A stretch of 64,000 bases of DNA, from positions 1,550,001 to 1,614,000 of the forward strand of contig JAJNNQ010000013.1 of assembly GCA_027886175.1 (NCBI GenBank), read 5' to 3'. Of this stretch, positions 51,660-63,200 are shown piece by piece. Every line of letters begins with the position of its first letter. Position 1 is the first letter of the stretch. The notes beneath the pieces were generated by a model that was not told where the DNA came from, did not search any database, and saw only the letters and a list, made by a program, of their open reading frames with translations. A program made the translations under genes and the position numbers. The stretch is from Phylloscopus collybita. Lineage: Eukaryota > Chordata > Aves > Passeriformes > Phylloscopidae.

Positions 51660-51830
51660 GGGGTCAGATAGTCAATGGAGCCGTCTCCGCACGTGGTGGC
51701 TGCTGTGTAATTATACACTGGGCCATGGCGTGTCTGCTCCTAATAGCACCCGGGACTCTGGGCAGTGACTCAGCCGCTGCTCCGGGCTAATTATGGGCAG
51801 GTTGCACGGAAAACCCCCGCAACTTGATCC
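51660..51830. promoter_or_regulatory. Candidate enhancer: AP-1/MAF-like site flanked by two TAATTA sites
   Basis: Within 90 bases lie TAATTA (51708-51713), TGACTCA in the context CAGTGACTCAGCC (51766-51772, an AP-1 core with a MAF-like extension) and a second TAATTA (51788-51793). Several CpGs and a GC-rich background distinguish it from the flanks. This dense layout is typical of homeodomain plus AP-1 enhancers and it lies next to the expected FOSL2 gene, whose product binds AP-1 sites. Function is inferred from motifs only. Confidence 0.3.
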
Positions 51831-52992
51831 TGCCTTCCTCTCCTCCAGTGAATGGGTGTTCAGCAACGATCTGGATTGCTCATGCAAAGCTCATACAAAA
51901 AGGGTAAATGCCTGCTTGTGAGGAAAAGGCTTTTCAAAGCAAAGCTGCAAGGAACACTCAGAGGTGCCCGATTTGAAGAGGAGGTGGTGTCTGTCAGGGC
52001 ATTGCTCGGGCAAGTCCGATTCCCTGTCTCTGGCATTATCCATTGATGGAGTACTTTACAAGAGAGATTCAAAAATAACCTAATCGCTTGGTTTGTCGTG
52101 CTTGTGGATGGCAGGACTATTTCTTCTGCATTTGTCATGGCCATTTTGTTGAATTGGGCATTATTTTTATTGTGGTGCTTTAGAAATGGGTCATGGCTCT
52201 TTTCAGAAATGAACCCTGTATTCAGTACCGTGATACACTGTGGCAAAAGGGTCCCCACATTAGCTATATTGTGTGAAGTGTTTGTTATGTTCTCTGCTCC
52301 TGAGATACTTTGGAGTAGGCTCAAGAATCAGGGAAGTTAATTCAGGGCAAACACTTTAGAAGATGATGGAGGTTAGCAGCATCACTCTGTATAGACCCCA
52401 TGTTAGCTAAGACCTTGTACTGATTTTAAAGCATATGCTTTAAAGAAACAGCAGAAGTATCTCCCTGTGTCTGCTGTTACATACACAGAATTAGGGAAGT
52501 TGCAAGAAGCTGTTGAAATGAATTTGCAGGCCGTTTTGTGACTGCTTCCTGCCAGGTCTGCTGGATCGTGTTTATGGGGAAGAGTTACCAAAAATTCTGC
52601 CTGGAGAAGTGACACCATCAAAGGCACAAATCTCCAGCAGAGAGCATTTCCACAAGAACATGCAGTCCCACAGTGGAAGTGGTGCCCCCAGAGGCTGGGG
52701 CATCTCCCTGGAGATTGATGAGGCAGGAGCAGGCAAAGCCACGGTGCTCCTATATCCAGCAACTGGAGATAGTCCTGCTTCAAGCAAAGTGTAGGACTAA
52801 ACGACCTGAAGACAAACCTTTCAGGCAACTTGGATGTGGTTTTTATTAATTATTTAGTGCCTGTGATACAGATCTAAGCACAGACTATCTCCTTTAAAGA
52901 TTGTTCAGAGGCATTAGCACCTGGAAACAAAATGAAGAGTGTAAGGGGTGAGATTTCATAAGTTTATTGTTTCTAACCATTTTTAGATCCTA

Positions 52993-53049
52993 ACCATAAA
53001 ATTTAAATAATCAAAACCCCTAAAGATCAAAACCATAAAATTTAAATAA
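52993..53049. repeat. Short direct repeat of ACCATAAAATTTAAATAA
   Basis: An 18-base word occurs at 52993-53010 and again at 53032-53049, 39 bases apart. The intervening sequence also repeats parts (GATC and CAAAACC words). It looks like a local AT-rich duplication. Confidence 0.85.
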
Positions 53050-55404
53050 ATTCCGTACTTTTTCAGTCATTCACTTGTGTTAGTAGGCATGGCTGCAAAA
53101 ATGTGGCTGATGTTTGTACAACACAATGCTCTTAACTAGCTGCTTAATTCTGAGCAGAGCAGCCCAAGTACTTGTTGTTGCACTACGTATGTATTTCATC
53201 ATCCCTTCATTTTTATGAAAGGTGCCTTGGTGTTGCTTTGAAGAAAAACCGTGTTTGGATTTGAAAGGAGGCTGGGCCTCTGGAGTCAGTGCTCCGTGTA
53301 TACAAACAAGATGCTTCTTCAGGGAGGAGCTAGGGCTAGAAACTGGTCCAACCTGCGTTTAATTCTGGTTGTTCAGACCACTTAAGGAGCAGTTCACAAA
53401 CAGGAAAGAGTTAAACCTGAGTGAAATGAGCTGCTTTGTGGGCAAGGGTATCCGGGCCTGACTGGCGATTGTGGCAGGAGGCCCTGTGCATGCCAACCTG
53501 AGGGGCCTGTTTGCAGGGTAGTTAGCTTTGACATACTGGCATCTTGCTATAGAAAAATAAGAATTGTTTTGAGGTTTGTCTTTGCACCTTGTCCTGCCAC
53601 TCAAGATTAAATCTCTCAGACAAAACAAGCTGTTTGGGAGGCGGACCAAGAATGCCTTTACAGTGAAGAAAAATAAAAACACGCAGCCAACTGTGATTAA
53701 CTATTGAATGCGAAACACTCCCTGGGTTTTGTTTATTTGTAGACTGTAGAAAAAGCTCACAAGCGATGCCACGCTTTCAAGTGTGAAAACACTTCAGCCT
53801 CTGCATCCCTCTGTTGCTGGGGGAAGGAAAGGATTTTGTCCAAGCTGGTTCGGGACTGGGCTTTTTAAAAAAAAATTCTAAAGGTGTTGTTTATTTGTTT
53901 TTGCAAAGGCGATGTACCCAGTTTCCTGCCATTGTGCATATTCCTGCCTCCAACTGTTCGAACCTGAGCTGGACTTTGGCTCCCTCCCCTCTCCCTCCAC
54001 TGGGCAGGACAGGCTGAGAGCGCCCAGCTCAGGCACAGCGCTGCCAGATGCAGTGGCACGCACAGAATCCCTCTGTGTCCCAAATGCTGTCCAGATGAGC
54101 AGAGGGAGAAGTTGTCATTAAAATAAATAAAAGACAAAAAAGTGCCTGTGAGCCGTTGCTTATTGCTTGCAGGCAGCTGTGAGCATCCCCAAGCTTTGAG
54201 GCAACCTCTGGAAATGACAGTGAAGGAGCCCAAGCCCTTTGCAAGGTGCTTCATCTGTGTGTGTTTACCTGTTCATCATAGCAAATGACAACCTCCAGGT
54301 GTACAGCCAGTTTTGGGTTTCAGGGAAGGGAGAGAATTTGGGTGCTGGCAGCCAGAGAGGGAGGGAGCAGAGGCTCCTTGGCACTGTGCTGCTGTGGGCC
54401 TGGGAGGGCACTGCTGGGTATGGTGTTTGTGCTGGAAGGGCTGAAGGTGGAGGCGAGTACGTGGAACTCTGCAGGATTGCTCTTCAAGGTCAAGGAAATG
54501 CAGAAAGTAAACAGTGTTAATTGGGAAAGAAAAACAGCATTATTAAGAGTCCTTTGGCTCCAGTTTTCTAAATTGCAGGAGTCAAGGCGTTTGTATTTTG
54601 TCATTAACCTATTAGTGCACCTTTAAATGCAGTGCAGGACAGGTCTGTTGGGAATTTTAATATTTAAAGCTGCACTTTCATCCTTCCACTGCACACAGAC
54701 ATAACTGAGTTCTCTAAAGGAGGGACCATACAGTGCATCTTCATAACATTGGGTATCAATTGAGGGCAGATTAAAGCACAGGCTCTGCAATAGTGCCTTC
54801 TGGCATCCCAGTACCACACATTTCATGATGAAAGCACAATCAGGGCTCTTCAGTCCCAACTGCTCAGGTTGAGTCTCCATCACTTAAGTAGTAAAACTGC
54901 AAAGGGGACAGGAGTCTTAACAGCAGAACAGTCAGAAACAGGCAATGACGTTTGGCCCAAATGGACTCTGACTTAGGAGCCAGTTGCCTTCTATGAAATG
55001 TGAGCAGTATGCAGTTGTTTAGTGCAGGACTAGGTGCTCCTGTGGTACAGCTTTTGTCTCAGGCTTGGGCTAGAAAGCCTTTTGGTCCAGTTACTGTAGG
55101 TGTGGTCAGGACACACCTGTATGGACAAATATGTCAGGGTTTGGTGGGTTTTTTTTTTTCTCTTCTAGGGCTACTTAGCTTATTTTGTTGACAGAAAATA
55201 TAGAGCCAGTTCTGGCCACTCCCTGAAGTCACAGGGAACAGACTGCCAAATTAACTCTTCCCATCATTTTACTATGTGTGTCTTTAAAAACAAACCAGGA
55301 TCCAAACCCCACTGCAGCAGTTTCTGTGCATGTGAGCAGCAGAACTGATAACATCTAATCAGCCTCTTTGCCAAGGCAAGACAGCAAGAAGTTCTTGCTT
55401 TATA

Positions 55405-55600
55405 ACATTAAAAATGCTTTGTAGTTATATAGGACTTTTCATGTGAGGACATCAAAGTGCAGTACAGGTATTAATTAATTAATTAGGTTTCACAACACCC
55501 TTGTGAAGTATTTGTGTCCATTTTACAAACAAGGGACTGAGGCAGAAAGCAAGGATGTGATTTATCCAGGGTGCTCCATGGCAGGACAGGAGCCAGGCCC
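55405..55600 (-). mobile_element. MIR-like CORE-SINE relic, minus strand
   Basis: Read on the plus strand this is the reverse of a MIR-type SINE. CTTTTCATGTGAGGACATCA and AAGTGCAGTACAGG correspond to the element's 3' tail. A TTAA-rich stretch (55470-55485) is followed by the core antisense words CACAACACCCTTGTGA, CCATTTTACAAACAAGGGAC and TGAGGC. The match is eroded but collinear over about 200 bases. A second copy in the opposite orientation is at 60890-61045. Confidence 0.65.
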
Positions 55601-57159
55601 AGCCAGCTGCACTGCTCCCACCCTGTCTGGGGCAGGGGGAGGCCGTGTCCAGTCTCACTGTGAGAGTGGGAAATGGCTCCATCCTCAGCCTGTCCCCCTG
55701 GCATTGCCTGGGAGCAGAGAAGGGCAGTGCAGCAGCTGCCACTGCCCTCCCTCTGTCTCTGCAGCCACCTGGCCTGTGCCTGAGCTGGCACATCCCATCC
55801 CACAGCCCAGTGCCAGGACAGGCCCAGGAGGGCAGTGCAGGAATGGCACAAGGCTGAAAGTGCTGCCCCTCCCCAAGAGACTGGGGGCTCTCCACGCTGC
55901 TCCATCACCAGCACAGCCATGCCCTGAGTCACCAGGGGTGAGATTTCAGTCCTTTAGACTATTGCTAACAGTGGAAGGCTCTTGACACTGGCTGGTTTCC
56001 CCTGGAGCTTGCTGTCAACCATGCAGGCATCACCCACCTTGGCTGGCATCACCCAGGGCCAGGACACTTCTTCACCTGCCTCTTGGGGGGCTCCAGCTGA
56101 TGCCAGTTTTGCTCAGCACCCACCTCCTGGTCACCTGCAGGAATGGGCCCTGCAGCAGGCAGCAGTCCATGCCAGGCTTGTAAAAGCAAAGAAGAAGCTG
56201 CCACCACGACTGTCACATGGCTGAGAGGAGCCACCATGCAGGCAGAGCTCCTAAGGATTCCCCTCCAGCTCCAAGCAAGGTGCCCAAACCCAGTGGGAAA
56301 TGGACAGTGCTCAATAGCTCTACCTCCTACAAAACCTCTTGGTGGGCAGCACAAGCATGCCTGGGAGAAACAGGTTTGGGCAAGGGAAGCACATGGGTCT
56401 GGGGCTGAGGGCAAGTGGCCAGACTGGAAGCCTCTTTCCCAACAGGAGGAGGGTGGGGGAGAACTTGCATGCTGCTGCTCAGCCAGCCTGCTCCAGCAGC
56501 AAGGTATTCTGGCCTCTCAGGAAGCTGCCCCAGAGCTTTTTGATCACCGGAGAGAATAATGGAAAAATTTTGATTTAATAGAGGTCAAGTTACCCTAGAT
56601 TCCATTGGCTAAATGGGGAAAACCTTAAAATAGAAGATGTTCCTTAAAAAAAAAATTAAGACCAGATGAGCTTTGTCCAGCTGAGAAGCATGAAAAGTTC
56701 TTCCTAGCACGTTGTGGTTATTTTGTAATGATCATGCATTACACTGGTATAAAATTGCATGCAGGGAGAACAGGAGTAGTGTGTTGTGTAGAATTGCCAG
56801 ACACCATCAGCTACCGTGAAGTAAAGCCTATTCACAGTGGTCCACGTTCTTCTGATACATCAGTAATTCCCTTCCTTGTGTCATTTTGCTGAGCAAGACC
56901 TTTTTTTCCCCCCTCCAAGTTTTGAGAACTTTGAAAGCATCTCATTTTTTCATTCACTTTCCTTGAATCCTTAATGCTTAACTGACTACAGTTTGTAAAT
57001 GAGCTATGCCAGAAGACAACATAGTATCAACTTTAAGCTTTCCTTAATCTTCTCCAAATTTTTGATGTTTTGACTAAACTGAAATATGGAAATTTCTCTA
57101 AAAGCGTAACTATAAAAAAAAAAAAGACAACAAATCCAGTTGGCCAAGGTATGGTCTTC
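55601..57159. other. GC-rich intergenic block with overlapping chance open frames
   Basis: Open frames up to 160 codons occur on both strands in several frames at once (55479-55985 and 56049-56559). Simultaneous openness on both strands, rich in Pro, Ser, Gly and Cys, with no domain or splice pattern, is what GC-rich non-coding DNA gives. CpG is not especially enriched, so it does not look like a CpG-island promoter. Confidence 0.55.
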
Positions 57160-57250
57160 AGGCCCCAGTTCAAACACAGCATTTAAGCACTTGCTTAACT
57201 TACTAATTGAAGTCAATGGGATTTCAAGCACTTTGCTGAAATAGGAGATT
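57160..57250. repeat. Palindromic ancient amniote repeat (MITE-like)
   Basis: AGCATTTAAGCACTTGCTTA, then GAAGTCAATGGGATT and CAAGCACTTTGCTGAA, follow the arms and centre of a widespread palindromic repeat I know from bird and reptile genomes. The left TTCAAAC...AAGCACTTG and right CAAGCACTTTGCTGAA arms are imperfect reverse complements. I cannot give the family name with certainty. Confidence 0.5.
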
Positions 57251-59835
57251 CTGTGGACAAGGTTTGTGCCAGTACATTTGTAATACAGAAATAAAGTGGT
57301 GCCAGGTTTATTTTGGCTCTGGGTTTCTTTGTGGTGATGATTGACAAATCCACAGAATTGGACTAACACCAGAGAGGTGATGACTATAAGAGAAGTGATG
57401 ACAAGAAATAATAAATTTTGAACTGGCAAACACTTTAACTTGGGCAGACTGTAAACCTCTACGTAAGGAAAGAAACAGGTCCATTTATGCTGATAAATGC
57501 ACTCTTTTCAGGAAGACCTCCAGTTAACCAGCAACTAATGTGCTGGGACAGCTAAAAATTTTGAAGCAAATCCTTTTGTAAGTGGTCTAACTACACCAAA
57601 GCTTTTGGAAACAGACAGGTTTACATCACACGACAGTCTAGTCATATAATCTTATAATCATTTTGAAGAAGAATCATTTCCTGGAGAAAAAGCTTTTTGC
57701 CTTTGCATTGCAGGCAATAGGACAGAGCTCAGCATGGCAAGGGATTTCGTGTCTGTTGCTGGAGGATGTCCAAACCCACCCCAGTAACCAATAAATCACT
57801 ACCTAATTGAAAAGATTCACAGAAACAGATTACAACATCAAGGATGGAACCAGTATGGTAGGAATTAGACTGACAGTGTCCATACGTAGGGTGTGGTATC
57901 AAAAGATGATCTTGCAGCCTGCCCCCACTTGCCCTTCTCCCTCCTCTTCCTCCTCCTGCCGCTCCTTGCTGCCTGATCACTCCCTCCATCGTCCTGCTGC
58001 CTCTAGTGCACACCTGGTCACATGGAGTTAGTTCAATTCACTAACCCAGAAAAAAAAAAAAACCCTTAAAAATACCTTTTTGAAAAAGCAGCATTTTTCG
58101 GATGAGTTCTTTTTTTTCCTGTTTTAGTGAGTTGACTCATTACAGCTCCATCAGGCAATGCCAGCAGGGAGAGTGTGGCTGAGGGAAACCTTGCTCCTAC
58201 TGTGGATACAGGCAGTTATTCTGGCCTTGGCCACCTCATGATACCTTGACTGTGGCATGGCAATTTCCACTTTACTGACACAGGACAACATGGACAAGTT
58301 ACTGCCAGTACATCAAAGACCTGGAAAAAATTAATCAACAGCACCTCCGAGCTATTAGGCATAGACTGTAGTTAGATAAAATCATCAATAATGAAATCCC
58401 ATAAGGATGTTGCACAACTATTGAAGCAAAGCTCATAAAACTCTTTCTTGCTGCATTTGAGCCTTTTTCTTCCACAGAAGACATAGTTTTCTAAAAGTGA
58501 TTTTTTTTTTATCTTTTTTTTTTTTATTAGCAAACTCCTGCTGGGCAGAGGCGGGAAGGGCCCCAGCCCATGTGATGTCAGGGTAAATATGTGGGAAGCC
58601 AATGCAGCAGAAAATCCAGCCAGAGGAATGTCTGGTGCAGAGCGAGTGGTGCAGGAGCAGCCTGGCTGCCTCTCCCACAGTCCCCAGCGCCTGCCAGGTG
58701 CTTGGGCTGGGGCCGTGGCCAGGGCTGGAGGGAGGGCAGCACGGGTCAGCTGCACAGGCTCAGCCCCAGCTGTGTCTCCAGCCCTCTCACCTCTGGGGGA
58801 GTGCATCCCAAAACACCTGAGCAAGGTGAAATGGATGGGCCTGTCTATCTGATGCAGAAGCAATTAGCCTGGGCTTTAATGAAGGATTTTAGCATGTGAG
58901 TGTAGGAAACCTTAACAAAAGACCTTTGCATTTAGACTCTGCAAATTTGTTGTAAGCAACAAGTAACAAGAGCAGATTTAGAGATAAAGATAATGAAAAA
59001 CACTGCATTCTCTTGCCCAAAAGCCTATAAATCAAGACCTTGGCTCTTCTCTGCAGAAATGTGCTCAGATGTAATTGGAAACAGGCAACACAGATCTGAA
59101 ACACTCGATCCAGCTCAGTTTGCAATGGCTTGGGTGATCAGGTTTCTAGAGCTAAAGAGGCTCTCCCTTCCTCATGAAGTGGTCAGTAACTGTGCCACCG
59201 TCCTGCCTGTCCATTTTATCTGAAGCTGCCCAGGGGTTCTGCAGCAATGGAACATTTCCTCAAGTCCTGTGGGTGAGGAGGCTCCTGTGGGCCCACCACC
59301 ACCTGCACCTGGGCAGGCAGGGGGGCCTGGGCCAGGGGAGCTGGGTTGGCAGAGCAGGGGGCAGAGGGCCCTCGGCATGGGGAGGAGGAGGAGGAGGAGG
59401 AAGGGCTCCCCTGAGCACAAGCCTGGAGCAGAGGCTGCGCAGTGCCACCGCCGTGCTAAGGGTGTTCCCTCCCCACACAATCAGCTCCCCTTCTGGGAGA
59501 CCACCCCTGGCTTTGCTCCACAGGGGGAGAAGCTCCATCACCTCCAGCATGGCCACGATGAGGACCCTCTGTGATGAAGAGGAGTCACCTGCTCGGTTTC
59601 TTTGCTCTGGGCAGCGTTCATGGCTCAGAGCCTCAGCTGAGGTGGCTCAGTTTGAGCTCAGAGGCCAATTAGCTGTCCAAAAGACAATTGCACGGGCAAG
59701 TTGTGCCAGCCTAGGACAAATCATCAGTTTACCACCATCACACACCTCGTGTGGATGTTCTTCAGTTGAACTGCCACTGCTGTGTCAAGTGCTTGTTTCA
59801 AAGAGAAAAGGCTGCTTATCCGGAACCGTCCAGAA
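57251..59835. other. Intergenic DNA, no gene recognised
   Basis: Mixed AT- and GC-rich sequence with T-rich tracts at 58500-58528 and a (GGA)n run at 59379-59402. The longest open frame in the window (59174-59845, 223 codons) lies partly in this run. It has no recognisable domain, is open in other frames too and lacks splice or promoter support. The segment 58850-59160 is non-repetitive and rich in homeobox-like AT words, but nothing definite can be said about it. Confidence 0.5.
59379..59402. repeat. (GGA)n microsatellite
   Basis: About eight consecutive GGA triplets in a GC-rich segment. They create Arg/Gly-rich and Pro-rich artefact frames. Confidence 0.95.
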
Positions 59836-60010
59836 GACGTCATAGTGCTGTAATTATATCAGTAATAAACACTGAGGCTGCCATGGAGAGAGGAGCAAGT
59901 ACAGCAAGGAGTTCTGCAGGGTGCCAGTGCCAAGCCAGATCAAGGCAATAGAATTTATAGCCGCTATTATCTGCGGGAGGTATATTTATGACTCCCCTCC
60001 CTGTTGCTCT
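59836..60010. promoter_or_regulatory. Candidate regulatory element with CRE and TAATTA motifs
   Basis: GACGTCAT (59836-59843, a CRE/ATF-like site) lies 7 bases before TAATTA (59851-59856). About 90 bases further is an unusual non-repetitive stretch with TTTATAGCCGCTATTATC and GGTATATTTATGACTCCCC. CpGs are kept in otherwise mixed sequence. The pattern suggests a conserved non-coding element, but I could not compare species. Confidence 0.25.
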
Positions 60011-60029
60011 GATATCTTCGAATCTCACA

Positions 60030-60130
60030 ATATTTGTATATTAATTCCCACAACATTCCTGTAGGTAAGGAAATGGCAAACAAGAAGCTCAGTATTGGAG
60101 CCTCTTCATGCAATGTGGAGCAGGGTTTAG
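60030..60130 (-). mobile_element. Possible third MIR-like SINE fragment, minus strand
   Basis: ATTAATTCCCACAACATTCC followed by TGTAGGTAAGGAAATGGCAAAC parallels the antisense core seen at 55470-55530 (TTAAT..., CACAACA...CTGTG.GGTA). The match is short and eroded. Confidence 0.35.
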
Positions 60131-60889
60131 AAGGTGAGGAAACATGAGGAATTTTCAGCAGCTACAGGTACATCCATGAAAATTAACCAAATATCATTAT
60201 GTAAGTAGCTGGGCTATCTACAAGGTAAACAGCTAAATTCCTCTGGGTTGGGCCGTGCAAGGGTTCAGACTAGATGAGGACAGTGAGTCTTTATCACTTT
60301 AAAAATATACCTGAACTTGCAACCAAAGCAACCCTGAGCTGAGACTCCTTGATACCGGATGGTTGGAGGCATAGGAAAATGAAAGTGTTCCAAGCACTGA
60401 GATTCATAACAGGAAGGGGAAATAATAAGCACGTTTTTTATAAATGAAGGTTTAATCATTTGAGGTTTTAAATAATGTTTAAATTCTGTCCCTAATTCCT
60501 CAACACGTGATTTATTATGCATTACTTTCAGAAACTACTAATCTCACATAAAACAGCAGAAGGTACTGCTACAGGATACAGGATAAATGAAACCAGCATT
60601 CCTTTTCTGTTTCTCAGAAAGCCTACACACTGATATAGTGTGTTTGTATTTTCATGTCATTTTTGCCTAAATTTTTTGCTGTGACATAGATTGCAGTAGT
60701 TATTTTGTATTCCAAAATGAAAATAACATTTTTTCCCCCCTGTTCCTCAAATGTGATCTTCTAGGGGAGGACACCCTTGAGGAAAGTCCAGCAGGCTCAG
60801 CCCGTGTGCAGTCTGAGGCTGTTCTCTGCAGGAGGGTTTGCAGTCTGACAACTGCAGCTGAGAATTCCTCCTTCCCTGCCTGTCCCTGA

Positions 60890-61045
60890 GTCCTGACAGT
60901 TGCTCTTGGGCAAGTCTGGCCTCAGCTCTCCACGCTGGTCAATGACAATAATTATTCATACTTACTTTGGTGAGTTTAATTAATACTTGTAAAGCACTTT
61001 GAGATCCTTGGATGAAAGAGTCTGTCGACAGACAAAATGCTTTTA
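60890..61045 (+). mobile_element. MIR-like CORE-SINE relic, plus strand
   Basis: CTCTTGGGCAAGTCTGGCCT corresponds to the conserved 'cttgggcaagt' core. AATGACAATAATTATTCATA and ACTTGTAAAGCACTTTGAGA followed by TCCTTGGATGAAAGAG give the usual middle and tail. The tail is the reverse complement of the tail words in the copy at 55405-55600, which supports a shared family. Confidence 0.6.
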
Positions 61046-62839
61046 TGGTGACTGTCAAATTAAGGTCCTCTGAGCTTCCTCAGCAATTGAAGAGTTAATT
61101 AGCTCATGCCAGGAACCTACCAGCCTCAGCAGAGACAGGGTGCTGGCTATGAAGGTGCCCATCCCTGGCCTTTCCTCACTGGGGCAGCTTTGTTGAAGGA
61201 ACTCCTTCCCTATTCATATTTCTTAGGAGATAATGTCCTTGTAATGCACACATGCACTTTGCATCTTCCACCTGGTTGTGTTGTAACCATTTTCCTCTCC
61301 CTGGTGTGTATCTCACATCCCAGCTGGTGGGCAGGTTGGTGTCAAGTTCCTGCTGCCAGACCTAGGCTGGGTCACTTTTCCTCCACACTTGAGGGGCACA
61401 GCTCATCCCCTAGACGAGTACTTTTATCCACAGGTGAGAACCTTCCCAGAGAAGCCCAAGAGGCTGGTGCTGGAGTGACAGGCAGGGGGACAAGCTGAGC
61501 TCTTCAGTGAAGGAGGTGCTGCCCAACTGCCAGCAGGAAACCAGCTGCGTTTCCTGGGCAGGTCCCAGCATGGTAAGGCACACACGAAGAAGACACCCAT
61601 GAGTAAACCCAGCAGTCATCAGGCATAGTGTAGGGTCTCTATATAAAGATAAGGGAACTCTGTGCCTCCCTTGGGGACCCCATCCTTGACCACTGCATGA
61701 GAAATCAGAAATGATTTTAGCAAAGGGGAACTCAGTCATGGTTTTGGTCAGACACCACAGTTGTACTCTCAAAGCTGAGATGAGCAAAAGGCCATGACAT
61801 AGTTTCTCCTTTCAACCTTTGCCCTTTCCCACATCACCAGAGCTTCAGGTGGGCAGCACTCGGGAGTGGTGCCTGCAGACCCCGCTCGCTGTGGGTCACA
61901 CAAGGCTGAAACAGCTCATGGAAAGCACATCAGCTGCTCTATGGGCAAAACCTCACACCCAGAGGAGTCACAGCATAGTGCTTGTACTAGTTCAGCTCAA
62001 CAGGGGTCTGCAGAGGAAGTTACTAAAGCCTGGGGATGACCTGTGAGAAAAGAGGAGCTGTCCTTGCTGGGACAGCCACGGAGAGGACAAAATGCAGGGT
62101 GGGAGGCAGCAGCTGGGCTCCCTGATTGACAGTTCATCTCCATGTCAGCATCAGTGCAGCCTGGCTGGACAGCAGTGCCCCATTCCCAGAGCCTCTGTGC
62201 AGGGGATGAGAGGGGCTGTGTTTGCACAGGTGATGGCAGCTGTGTCATTCTGTACCTTCTGTGTCATGTACCTTCTGTGTCATTCCCTCTCTGGGCTGCC
62301 TGCTGCCTTCCTCCCTCAGCCCTCTCGGTGTGCACCAACGCAGCCTCTGCCCCGCACCACCAGCCTGCCTGCCTCTTGTTCACAGCTCTCCTGTCACACA
62401 GCTTCTGCTGGGCTGGGGTTTGCCAGGGCAGAGCATGGTGCCTCCTTTTCCTGCACAGACCGTGGATGTCCCCAGCAATGTGTCCTCAGGGACACCTTCC
62501 AGCTGAGAACAGGAGGAGGCACACCAGCTATTCCACTCCTGTTGCTCTCCGGAGGTATTTAAGAACACGAAGTACAAATCTGGTACTCAAAGTCCTTCTC
62601 TTTCTGACCAGCCTTCACCTGAGAAAAGTCCCCAAACAAAATCAGTGGTTCCTTCCCCTGGGTGGGAAATACTGCAGTTTGACTCATGGGATTTTAGACA
62701 GCACTTCAAATGCGTGTGTTTACTAAAAGGCAGCATCTTGTGCCCCAGCTATTTGCCCTTTGAAGCAGCCTGGGGAAGGGAATGTGAAGGTTTCTTAGAA
62801 CATTAAAAGTAGTAGTGAAAGTCACAGGGCCTTTTTCCT
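61046..62839. other. Intergenic GC-rich DNA, no gene recognised
   Basis: Overlapping open frames on both strands (61106-61498, 61410-61787 and 62092-62726) lack domains and consistent splice signals. The segment contains a 16-bp tandem duplication at 62251-62282. A TATATAAAG word near 61640 is isolated and not supported as a promoter. Confidence 0.5.
62251..62282. repeat. 16-bp tandem duplication
   Basis: TGTACCTTCTGTGTCA is present twice without a gap (62251-62266 and 62267-62282), with a partial third unit (TGTGTCATTC) just upstream. A perfect copy suggests recent origin. Confidence 0.95.
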
Positions 62840-63200
62840 TTATAGAATCGAAGCCGAATTTGAGCAATAACCCTTCTGATGTCTCCAGGGGGAGGAGATG
62901 TGACGTCTTGAGGTAAACCACACATCCCGTAACTACCACTGTGCCGTTCGTGAGCGCTGCCTCTCCACAGAAGTGGCAGAATTGCTTTTCAGCAAAAGTC
63001 ACCACGTTTTTGGAGGGGAACAGTTCCAGTCAGAGAAAGACCGGGTGGCGGGGAGAAAGAAAACCTGACCACAATAAGGCAGCCATTGAACCTGAAAGGA
63101 AAAAGACGTCAGCATCTCCGGCAGGGGCTCTCCTTTTTTCCTGGTATATCCGTGAACCATAATTATGTGGAAAGAAGTCGTGGGTGGGATTGGCTTACTT
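62840..63200. promoter_or_regulatory. Candidate regulatory element with paired CRE-like and RUNX-like sites
   Basis: Two CRE-like cores, TGACGTC (62901-62907) and GACGTCA (63105-63111), are each near a RUNX-like word, AACCACA (62916-62922) and ACCACAA (63068-63074). The segment has several CpGs and no recognised repeat. The repeated pairing is suggestive, but all of it rests on short motifs. Confidence 0.25.

Larger units (their letters stand above)
51241..55404. other. Intergenic DNA, no gene recognised
   Basis: This stretch contains a motif-dense element (51660-51830), a short direct repeat (52993-53049) and otherwise unique-looking, increasingly GC-rich DNA. Overlapping open frames on both strands (for example 51860-52324, 52403-52828 and 53865-54254) show no domains. 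They are explained by composition. Confidence 0.6.

Noticed and set aside
55479..56559. Several 120-160 codon frames on both strands
   Set aside because: Many frames are open simultaneously, as expected in GC-rich non-coding DNA. No family features or exon borders are present.
59174..59845. Longest open frame in the window (223 codons, plus strand)
   Set aside because: It lies in GC-rich DNA with a (GGA)n run, overlaps open frames on the other strand and has no domain, splice or promoter support.
62092..62726. Frames of 156 and 194 codons on the plus strand
   Set aside because: Two overlapping frames contain the same tandem duplication and low-complexity Cys/Ser/Pro content. No domain was recognised.
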